Position numbers and translations under genes: made by a program. Source: Plecoglossus altivelis (lineage: Eukaryota > Chordata > Actinopteri > Osmeriformes > Plecoglossidae). Taken from it: a DNA stretch of 64,000 bases. Every line of letters starts with the position of its first letter. Position 1 is the first letter of the stretch. Positions 39,101 to 50,700 of this stretch are shown here, piece after piece. The stretch spans positions 19,290,354 to 19,354,353 of the forward strand of contig BROE01000020.1 of NCBI GenBank assembly GCA_036571765.1, read 5' to 3'. The notes under the pieces are model-generated. The model had not been told where the DNA came from. It saw only the letters and a list, made by a program, of their open reading frames with translations, and did no database searches.

Positions 39101-42100
39101 GCGGGTGACAGGAGGCCAGGGCAGCCCTCACAGCCCACTCACCTGCTCCCCTGGGTGGGCTTGATGGCCAGGAAATGCCCTGGCTTTCACTTTTCTGGCT
39201 CGATGAGTAACATTAATCAGATAATCCTTGATTAGACTCTCTTCGGTTTGTGAATGTGAAACGTTGGTTTGTTCTATGTGAGGTGTGTGTCTCAGTGTAT
39301 GTTGGCTGTGTGTTATTGGTCAAGGGACAGCACTGCAGGTGACCTATTGTCCGGTATACGCCTTGTCTACTGTGACATAGAGAGATGTCTCCATCTGTGT
39401 GTCCTGCTACCCTTGTGTCCTGAACCCTCCTCTGAACACCAGTTTGTCCCTGACTGACTGTGTGTTAACCTCCTCTGAACACCAGTCTGTCCCTGACTGA
39501 CTGTGTGTTAACCTCCTCTGAACACCAGTCTGTCCCTGACTGACTGTGTGTTAACCTCCTCTGAACACCAGTCTGTCCCTGACTGACTGCACACTGTTGT
39601 GTTCACCCTCCTGGTTCAGTGCAGACTGAACACCAGTCTGTCCAGCGATCGTTGTGCTTGCTGACTGACGGTGTGTTACACCTCCTACTGAAACATCCAG
39701 GTACTGTCACACTGACCCGAAGTGTGTAATTTGTGTATAATCCTTTTTCCAGCTGGATACAACTGCGTCAGTCGAACTCAGCTGTGAAGGATAGAGACGA
39801 GCTGAGAACACAAACCTACCGCTATATTCAGCAAGAGGTGTGGAGAACAACTCTCCCTCTCTTCCCCCCCTTTCTCCCTTTCCCCCCCCTCCCTCCTCAC
39901 CGCTTCGCTCCTCCCTCTCCTTCCCTTCCTCCTCCTCCCATCCCTCCCCCTCTCCTCCCCCTCCCTCCTCCCCTTCGTCCTCTCCCCCTCTCTCTATCCC
40001 CCCTCCTCCCCCTCCTCAGTCCAACTCAAAGAGAATAAATCAGTGATATTCATTATTCATCTGGATTAACTGGTGTTTAGAGAATAGAGGACTGATTGAC
40101 TACTGATTAGATTGTATAAATATATATATATTTAACATCGTTGTATGCAAAGCTGAAGCTAAATGCAGTATAATTAGATTGTCTGTTCAGGACAGTCTTG
40201 TAGAACAGTAGACTTCTGCCTGGATCTTGACTTGCACATAAAACCTGCTTTATCATGAAGATCAAGGATGCCTGCTTCCGTGAGGTGACATTCTTTTTCA
40301 AGATATAATATTAAATTAACTCAAATGAAGCTCTAAAAATATCTCTCTTAGCTCTTCCTCGAAAAGACAGATCAGATATTCAACATCACACGGTTTATAA
40401 CAGAAGAAATCATGAAAGCTTTGATGTTTGTCGATCTTGTGGTAAACAACTGTAGTCTCTGTCCAAAGAAAAAACGGCTAATTTTAACTAAACTTTTTGA
40501 CAAGTAGGACTAAAATGCAAAAAAACATGCACACGTCCACACACACGCACCGGTGACAACATCCACAGCCTAGCACACAGGACAACACACACACTCTCAC
40601 ACGACACACACACAGGTCTAAACCCACAAAAAAACACACACTCACACACACGGCAACACAGTGACGCACACACACACACAAATTCTCCATTTGTTACCTG
40701 AAGTGAAGCCAACTTTTAAGCCAAAACATTTGTGTGTTTTTAAGTCGATGTGTTTCGAAGTGTTTTCAAATCAATATGTTTTCAAGTCAATGTGTTTCAA
40801 AGTGTTTCTGCAGGTTGTAAAGTGTGCATTTAAAATGTCCATGTAAAGGTTAATTACACCCATAGAAAATCTCTGAATGTTGGGATGTACATGTTAACAT
40901 CTCATCTCTTCTCTCTTTCAATGGTTGCCATGGTGATGCATCCTCCTGCCCATGTGGCCATTTCTTCCTTTTAGACTTTGATGCAGGTGAGTGTCCCCTC
41001 TCTAAATACTGTGTGTTTTCTGGAGAGACTATCAGGTTTTTCTGAAGGACAGACTATTGTAGTGTCAGAGTGACAGTAGGTAAACCCTGCTCCTCTCTGG
41101 ACCAGCAGAGTGACAGTAGGTAAACCCTGCTCCTCTCTGGACCAGCAGAGTGACAGTAGGTAAACCCTGCTCCTCTCTGGACCAGCAGAGTGACAGTAGG
41201 TAAACCCTGCTCCTCTCTGGACCAGCAGAGTGACAGTAGGTAAACCCTGCTCCTCTCTGGACCAGCAGAGTGACAGTAGGTAAACCCTGCTCCTCTCTGG
41301 ACCAGCAGAGTGACAGTAGGTAAACCCTGCTCCTCTCTGGACCAGCAGAGTGACAGTAGGTAAACCCTGCTCCTCTCTGGACCAGCAGAGTGACAGTAGG
41401 TAAACCCTGCTCCTCTCTGGACCAGCAAAGTGACAGTAGGTAAACCCTGCTCCTCTCTGGACCAGCAGAGTGACAGTAGGTAAACCCTGCTCCTCTCTGG
41501 ACCAGCAGAGTGACAGTAGGGAAACCCTGCTCCTCTCTGGACCAGCAGAGTGACAGTAGGTAAACCCTGCTCCTCTCTGGACCAGCAGAGTAACAGTAGG
41601 TAAACCCTGCTCCTCTCTGGACCAGCAGAGTGACAGTAGGGAAACCCTGCTCCTCTCTGGACCAGCAGAGTGACAGTAGGTAACCCCTGCTCCTCTCTGG
41701 ACCAGCAAAGTGACAGTAGGTAAACCCTGCTCCTCTCTGGACCAGCAAAGTGACAGTAGGTAAACCCTGCTCCTCTCTGGACCAGCAAAGTGACAGTAGG
41801 TAAACCCTGCTCCTCTCTGGACCAGCAGAGTAACAGTAGGTAAACCCTGCTCCTCTCTGGACCAGCAGAGTGACAGAAGGTAAACCCTGCTCCTCTCTGG
41901 ACCAGCAAAGTGACAGTAGGTAAACCCTGCTCCTCTCTGGACCAGCAAAGTGACAGTAGGTAAACCCTGCTCCTCTCTGGACCAGCAGAGTGACAGTAGG
42001 GAAACCCTGCTCCTCTCTGGACCAGCAGAGTGACAGTAGGTAAACCCTGCTCCTCTCTGGACCAGCAGAGGGACAGTAGGTAAACCCTGCTCCTCTCTGG

Positions 42101-44719
42101 ACCAGCAGAGTGACAGTAGGTAAACCCTGCTCCTCTCTGGACCAGCAAAGTGACAGTAGGTAAACCCTGCTCCTCTCTGGACCAGCAAAGTGCTGGTAAG
42201 AAAGCTGCTGCTGTTTGTTATTCCACTGCTCCAGTGACTGATCTGAATTGAATTACTGAACCGTAAGTTGATCACCTGGACTGATTATTGACCTGAAACA
42301 AATTACAGAAAGGTCTAAAGAGTTGTTTATGAGTGTGTGTTTGTTTGTGAGCGTGCATACATGTCATATGTTGAGTCTAGTATAGGGCCTGTAGTGTGCT
42401 GTGTTATAATCAGATTGGCCTCCTTGAGCACAGCGGATTCTCAAGAGTGCAAAAGTAGGCCTTTTCATGTCTTCGTCTGCATATTTGAATGTAGCATTGC
42501 AAGCGGCACTGGTGGTGTGAGAGCGAGCCCTAGAGCTGCTGTGTACAGACGATAAACTCTGTGAGTTGGTCGCGCTGTGTGTTGTTTGTTGTGTGTCCCA
42601 TCCCTGTGGTGTAAGTGTTGTTGTTACTTATGGTGGCTATGTTGTCAAGCTGTGTGGTTTGTGTGTATCGCCTGTGGTGTGTGTGTGTGTGTTGTGAAAT
42701 CCCTGTGTGTGATAGTTTGAGTGTATTCTTGTATGAATGTGGTTGTGTATTCTTGTATGGTGTTTTGTGGTATTTTGTATGTGGTGGTGCACTGTATGGT
42801 CTGAAGGGGCGGTGTTGCAGGCAGGGCAGAACAGGAGGGGGGCGCTGTGAGGCAGGGCAGGATCCAGAGAGAGAGGGGGGGGCGCTGTGAGGCAGGGCAG
42901 AACCAGAGAGAGGGGGGGCCGCCTGTGAGGCAGGGCAGGACCAGAGAGCAGAGAAGGGGGGGGGGCGCTGTGAGACAGTGGCAGGATCCAGAGAGAGTGA
43001 GAGGGCGGTCTGGAGTGGTGTGCGCGTGAGGCAGTCGGGCCAAACCAGATGAGGAGGAGGGGGTCTCTGGAGGGGCGCTGTGATGGTATGTGGCAGGCAG
43101 AACCAGAGAAGATGAGGCGCAAGGCGTCGTCGATGAGGGTGCTGTGAGCAGGGCGCAGGATCCACGATGAGATGAGGGGTCTGGAGGGGCGCTTGACGGC
43201 AGGCAGGCAAGTCCAAGAGGAGAGAGGGGGTCTGGAGGGGCGCTGTGAGGCAGGGCAGGATCCAGACGAAGAGGGGGGGGGGGCTGCTGTGGGCAGGTGC
43301 AGGATCCAGAGAGAGAGGGGGTCTGGAGGGGCGCTGTGAGGCAGGGCAGAACCAGAGAGAGAGGGGGTCTGGAGGGGCGCTGTGAGGCAGGGCAGAACCA
43401 GAGAGAGAGGGGGTCTCGAGGGGTGCTGTGAGGCAGGGCAGGATCCAGAGAGAGAGGGGGTCTGGAGGCGGCGCTTGAGGTCAGGCAGGATCCAGAGAGA
43501 CGAGAGGGGCTGTGGTCTGGAAGGGTGCAGCGCCGCAAGTGTCGAGCATGGGCAGCGGATCCAGAGAGAGAGGGCTGGTCTGGTAGGTGCGCCTGCTGAG
43601 GGCAGGGGTCCAGATACCAGGGGTGGCTGCCTCTTACTATGGGCGTGGGAGCAGGGCAGGGTCCAGACAATCGCATGATATGGCGACTTTGCAGGGGGTT
43701 AAAGGGAGGGAGACGCGGAATGAGTAGAGTAGGAGAGCGCGGCGATGCACCGAAAGATCGATGCGGGCGAATGATATAAGACAGAGGATTGCGTAGACGA
43801 GAGAGAAGGGAGAGGTAGGCAGCAAAGTACACGAGCGAGGAGAAGAGATGACCTGGTCTGGGGAGAGAAGGAAGAGAGAGGAAGGAGAGGGAAAGAGAGA
43901 CTGAGAGGAGTTAGAAGAGATAGAGAAGAGATGAAGTAGGTGAGAAGTATGAGTGATGAGCGATGAATAGCAGGGGAGAGAGCTTAGTGGGAGAGAGCCG
44001 CGGGAGACAAGAGGAGAGAAAGGGCAGGAGATAGAGGGGTACATACAAACACATAGAGTTGAGTTTCTTACACAGATTCATATGAACACAGGCTCACACA
44101 CACACGCTCACATACTCAGACTAAAACACAGTTCTCCCTGTGGCCATGCTGGAACAGAGCTGCAGCTCAGCTGGCCATCCACCCCTGCTAGTGTCTAGAC
44201 TCCCCGCCTACTACCAAGAAACACAACCATTAACAAGACTTTTTACTTAGAATGTGTGTAATTTCAGGAATATCATGTAATTTCAAACGTGGCTTTGTAA
44301 TTGTCCTGCAGTGTGTAGCAACATCAGACCTTCATGACTCACCTGTGTAGCAACATCAGACCTCCACTCACCTGAGCACTGCTCCTGTCTGCTATGGAAG
44401 GAAGCAGAAAGAGGAACCCTGAACTAGAGACTCATCTGCTCTGACTGATCGAACACTCTGTGTGTCCCCCCTCCTCCCTCCCTTCTCTTCCTCTCTTTCT
44501 CCCCTCCTCCCTCCCTCCCTCCCTCCCTCCCTCCTCTTCCTCCCTCCTCTCCTCTGCAGTGTTTTATGTGTTCACAGTGGCCCCCAGGGTCCTTCTCTTC
44601 TTCTCAGACAGAGTTACTGCATGACTCCACAGCTCTGTGTGTGTGTGTGTGTGTTTGTGTGTGTGTGTATCTGTATGTGTGAGTGTGTGTGTGTGTGTGT
44701 ATGTGTATGTATGTATGTA

Positions 44720-44772
<53 letters not shown>

Positions 44773-47700
44773 GCGCCTATCATTGTTTTCCTAAATGTTC
44801 TGTCTGCTCCAGTGTTTGCTCAGGTATCTTGCTTGACAGAATCCCAGACAGATATCTGTGGTGTATATCAGTAGTGTGGTGTTACTGGCTGTCCCTAGTG
44901 GCCCAGGGGAGGGTGTGGTCCGGGTGATTTAGAGTGGGAAGCTGAGATGTGGGTGGGGACTCATGGAGCCCTTATGCCTGCTTGATTAGGCAGCAATGGT
45001 TTTGTGAACTCACAGACAGATGGAAAGCCGATACTTCCAAAAAATAAGAAATCCTAGCCTGAGGTGATAGGGAAGCGGGGTGCAGATGGGAGGCAGACGG
45101 GTCATGAGGGCGCTCGTAAATTGTGCGCGCAAGCGGTGGGTTTCACGACGGCATTGGCCGCTTATGTGCTGGCTTTGCAACAATGTTGGCGCTTCTGCGG
45201 GCGCGGGGGTCAACGGGACACATAAGTCGACAGCTGTATGATAATAAGCGCCCGAGCGCGTGAATCCACGTCACTGAACAATTGACGGGTGGCACTAGCT
45301 CGTGGCACGAGCTGAGCGAGCTCGCAGTAAAAGCGTGCTGTTGACTGTCGGTACTCTGCTGCGCTCGTGTGCTGGTCGCTTCATCCCTGTTCTTTCGGTG
45401 CGCATTTCGGGGGAAACTTTCAATACTCCACTCTTACTGTCTGATCACCCCCAGGTGTTGTTCGTTGTAGAAGAGCTTTTAATGCCTTGTATTTATTTCA
45501 AGTAAATAGGACATCATTGTTTTTATTTAAATGCTTTTGGAATCTACTCTATTGAAAATGAAGATATTCGGCAGATTGGATTATACACTGGTAAGATATC
45601 TTAAACACGTATATTTCGGTAAACATCTTTTCGGCAAACTTTTCGAAAATATTTTTGCAACCTTTCAAAACTTTTTTCAACTTTGATTGTGTGTGGAGAA
45701 AACGTTAAAAGTTTTGAAAGAGTTCGGTAAGGTAGAAAAACCTTTTTCCCAAATAGGTTTCGATCATTGATGAGTCTAAAACATACTGTACACTTTTGTA
45801 CTCTGCTCTGCTTTGTTCTGTTTTAGGACTGTTTTTCTGTCTTCTGTCCTTCGCTCTACTCCTCTCTCTTTCACTGTGTGTAAAAACAAAGTTTTGAATA
45901 TTTTGTCAACCTTTCAAAACGTTTTTTTTAAGTTACGCAAATTATTTTTTATTCATTATGCAAATTAATGATGACATTTGGAGAAAAAAAATGTTGATGA
46001 TGAACGAACCAAACGAATTTTGGAAAGGTTAAAAACATTTTGTGACAGAAAGGGTTCGATAACAGAAGTTAAGAAATATTGGAAAAGGTCTGAACAACTC
46101 AGACCAAAACGTGTTCACCAGTGGTGACGCATCACAACCAGCCAACAGGTCGCTGTTTTTCTGCTCCTGCTAGGGAGAGAAGAGACGGGGCAGTCTCCTT
46201 TCTCATATCTCTCCTCGCCTGTATCCCTCCTGTATCTCTCTCCTTTCCTGTATCTCTCCTGTATCTCTCATCTCCTGTATCTCTCTCATCTCCTGTATCT
46301 CTCTTCTGGATCTCTCCTGTATCTCTCCTCTCCTGCATCTCTCTCCTGGATCTCTCCTGTATCTCTCCTGTCCTGTATCTCTCTCTGAACACCAGGAGTG
46401 TGTGTGTGTGTGTGCGTGTTGAACACCAGGAGTGTGTGTGTGTGTGTGTGTTGAACACCAGGAGTGTGTGTGTGTGTGTGTGTGTTGAACAGCAGGAGTG
46501 TGTGTGTGTGTGTGTGTGTTGACTAGGAGTGTGTGTGTGTGTTGACTAGGAGTGTGTGTGTGTTGACTAGGAGTGTGTGTGTGTGTGTGTGTGTGTGTTG
46601 AACAATAGAAGTGTGACACCTAGTTGATATTAGTCACCTTGATGAGGGTGTGATTGTACGTCTAGTCTTAGACTTTCACTAAGTTAATCAAAATATTAGC
46701 TACAACATAAACATCAACACAATCACACTGGCATGGTGATTGGTTTAGTAATGGAGGACTAATTTGTGTTGTCAGTATGCTGAAATCACGTTATTGACGT
46801 GTTTTAGTCAGTGTGTGTAATATCTACCATCATGTGATGTCAACAGATGTCTGACATGGTGTTCCTGACCACAGTTATCTGGGGTCAGAGGGTAACATTA
46901 CTCTTTGGATAAGTTTGGCTGCAGTCCCAACCTGCAGGTTGAGGTGACCATTACATTAACAACAGTCTGGCTCAGGGTGTTGTGGTCAAGGTGACCATCA
47001 CCGTAACAACAGTCTGGCTCAGGGTGTTGTGGTCAAGGTGACCATCACCGTAACTACAGTCTGGCTCAGGGTGTCGTGGTCGAGGTGACCATCACCGTAA
47101 CTACAGTCTGGCTCAGGGTGTTGTGGTCAAGGTGACCATCACCGTAACTACAGTCTGGCTCAGGGTGTCATGGTCGAGGTGACCATCACCGTAACTACAG
47201 TCTGGCTCAGGGTGTTGTGGTTGAGGTGACTGTAAAAGGAACCTGATGTGCTTTTAGAATGAACAAACTGCTCTTCACAGGAGCTTTTCTGAGCATCTGT
47301 TTAGGGAAACATTAGCAAGGTAGTGTATCTCATTAGAGAGACATGCTAACAATCCCTCTCCTTCTCCTAAACTCTCAGGACTTCTCGTATGACGACACCA
47401 AGGTGGAGTTTAACGTGGATGCACCTAATGGGGTGGTGATGGAGGGAGACCTGTTCAAGAGAGCCAGCAATGCTTTCAAGACCTGGAACAGGTGAGAGAG
47501 GAAGGAGATGAAGAAAGACAGAGAGACCAACTAGATGTTATTACAGTGGATACATTTGAGTTATCTGGGGTATTATGCAGAAGACTACTGTGTAGCTACT
47601 GACTCTACTGGGTGGCACACCATCCTACAACATTTTGTTTAGCATATATTCATGTCTTTCTACCTTAACTACAATGTAAGCCCAGCTAGCTTAACTACAA

Positions 47701-50700
47701 TGTAAGTCCAGCTAGCTTAACTACAATGTAAGTCCAGCTAACCTATCTACAGTATAAGCCCAGCTATTTTACCTACAGTGTACGTCTAGCTACCTTAGCT
47801 ACAATGTAAGCCCAGCTATCTTACATACAATGTAAGTACAGCTAGCTTACCTACGATGTAAGCCCAGCTAGTTACCTACAGTGTAAGTCTAGCTACCTTA
47901 GCTGCAATGTGAGTCCAGCTAGTTAGCTATAATGTAAGTCCAGCCAGCTATCTACAATGTAAGTCCAGCTAGCTTCCTGCAATGTAGGTCAAGCTTGGTA
48001 GCTAGCTAGCTACAAAGTAAGTCCAGCTAGCTACCTACAATGTACATCATTGCATTATTTACCCTCATGGCTTCACCCATTTCAGATTCATTCTCATATC
48101 TAGTCTGCATTTATCTTCTATTGAGACAGAAGAAAATGTGGTGTATTGCGTCAATGAAAGGAATAAAAAATGTTTCTGATCCACTCCGTTGTGATTGGTG
48201 GTTCATCTAACTGTGACCCCTGTTTCCTAGGCGATGGTTCTCCATACAGAACAGCCAGTTGGTTTATCAGAAGAAACTCAAGGTGTGTTTCCTTTACAAG
48301 AGTCTTAAGACCTTGCTATGATGTACATGCCCTTATTGTGTACGCAGAGTATTTGATTGACAGATCTGTCATCAAATGACAGGATTCCCTGACGGTGGTG
48401 GTGGAGGACCTTCGGCTTTGCTCAGTCAAGCTGTGTGAGGACAGCGAGAGGAGGTTCTGCTTTGAAGTCGTCTCCCCCACCAAGTAAGTGTGTCAGCCTG
48501 GATTCATGATATATCGGTACATCATATATCGGTACATCATATATCAATACATGATATATCGATACATGATATATCGGTACATGGTCCACTTTTAGTCCTG
48601 CTCAGATTCCGTTTCACAGCGGCTCAAACTAAAACTATAATAAATAATACTATAAAGAAATGCTCATTCTAAGTGAGCTATATATACAATATAAATGACA
48701 TTGACATGTTTTACCAGATGCTCTGTGTGTGTCCTCCCATATCTTTGTGCCCCCAGGAGCTGCATGTTGCAGGCTGAATCAGAGAAACTTCGCCAGGCGT
48801 GGATCCTGGCAGTTCAGGCCAGCATCGCCTCGGCCTACAGAGAAATCTCAGATAACTGCTACGTAGAGGTACACTCACAAACACCACTCATCTGAATACA
48901 GAGGTCTCTGCATCCACTCTGATGTTTGGGAGAAGAGGTCTCTCCGTGTGGATGTTTGGGGGAGACCACTGACCCCACCTTCTCTTTCTCCCCTCTCCTC
49001 TCCTATCCTGTTTCGCCTACACTATCATCTCCTCCCTTCTCCTTTGTCCTCCTTCCCTCTCCACTCCTTCCTCCACTTCTCCTCCCACCTCCTCTCATCT
49101 CCTCCTCTCCTCCCCCCTCCACAGCGTTTGGACAGGACGGCCTCCCCCTCCACCTGCAGCATCGATTCGGCAAACGAGGCACGGGAGCGAGGTGGGGTCC
49201 GGGGAGACAGTCTGGTGCAGCGAGTGCAGATGCTGCCAGGCAACGAGCTGTGTTGTGACTGCAGCCAGGCCGCCCCCTGCTGGGCATCCATAAACCTGGG
49301 TGTGCTGCTCTGCATTGAATGCTCAGGGATACACAGGTACGGACCCATAGAGTGGGAGGCAGCAGGGAGGCAGGAGGGAGACAGTCCCTCTCAGTGTGTA
49401 ACAGGGAGTCAGTCTCTCTCAGTGTGTAACAGGGAGACAGTCTCTCTCAGTGTGTAACAGGGAGACAGTCTCTCTGAGTGTGTAACAGGGAGGCAGTCCC
49501 TCTCAGTGTGTAACAGGGAGACAGTCTCTCTGAGTGTGTAACAGGGAGACAGTCCCTCTCAGTGTGTAACAGGGAGGCAGTCCCTCTCAGTGTGTAAAAG
49601 GGAGACAGTCTCTCTGAGTGTGTAACAGGGAGGCAGTCCCTCTCAGTGTGTAAAAGGGAGACAGTCTCTCTGAGTGTGTAACAGGGAGGCAGTCCCTCTC
49701 AGTGTGTAAAAGGGAGACAGTCTCTCTGAGTGTGTAACAGGGAGGCAGTCCCTCTCAGTGTGTAACAGGGAGACAGTCTCTCTGAGTGTGTAACAGGGAG
49801 ACAGTCCCTCTCAGTGTGTAACAGGGAGACAGTCTCTCTGAGTGTGTAACAGGGAGACAGTCCCTCTCAGTGTGTAACAGGGAGACAGTCTCTCTGAGTG
49901 TGTAACAGGGAGACAGTCCCTCTCAGTGTGTAAAAGGGAGACAGTCTCTCTAAGTGTGTAACAGGGAGACAGTCTCTCTCAGTGTGTAACAGGGAGACAG
50001 TCTCTCTGAGTGTGTAACAGGGAGACAGTCCCTCTGAGTGTGTAACAGGGAGACAGTCTCTCTGAGTGTGTAACAGGGAGGCAGTCCCTCTCAGTGTGTA
50101 ACAGGGAGACAGTCTCTCTGAGTGTGTAACAGGGAGACAGTCCCTCTCAGTGTGTAAAAGGGAGACAGTCTCTCTGAGTGTGTAACAGGGAGGCAGTCCC
50201 TCTCAGTGTGTAAAAGGGAGACAGTCTCTCTGAGTGTGTAACAGGGAGGCAGTCCCTCTCAGTGTGTAAAAGGGAGACAGTCTCTCTGAGTGTGTAACAG
50301 GGAGACAGTCCCTCTGAGTGTGTAACAGGGAGACAGTCTCTCTGAGTGTGTAACAGGGAGACAGTCCCTCTGAGTGTGTAACAGGGAGACAGTCTCTCTG
50401 AGTGTGTAACAGGGAGACAGTCTCTCTCAGTGTGTAACAGGGAGACAGTCCCTCTGAGTGTGTAACAGGGAGGCAGTCCCTCTCAGTGTGTAACAGGGAG
50501 TCAGTCTCTCTCAGTGTGTAACAGGGAGTCAGTCTCTCTCAGTGTGTAACAGGGAGACAGTCTCTCTGAGTGTGTAACAGGGAGACAGTCCCTCTCAGTG
50601 TGTAACAGGGAGACAGTCTCTCTGAGTGTGTAACAGGGAGACAGTCCCTCTGAGTGTGTAACAGGGAGACAGTCTCTCTGAGTGTGTAACAGGGAGGCAG

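Noticed and set aside
38061..39900. Genuine tandem exon duplication enlarging the BAR domain
   Set aside because: Exon 7 lacks its 5' part and acceptor, and exons 9 and 10 are broken by scattered indels that also affect the introns; an assembly artefact explains it better, though it is not proven.
40971..42275. Minus-strand frames of 434, 364 and 227 codons
   Set aside because: Created by the 40-bp array; all frames of the unit are open on that strand.
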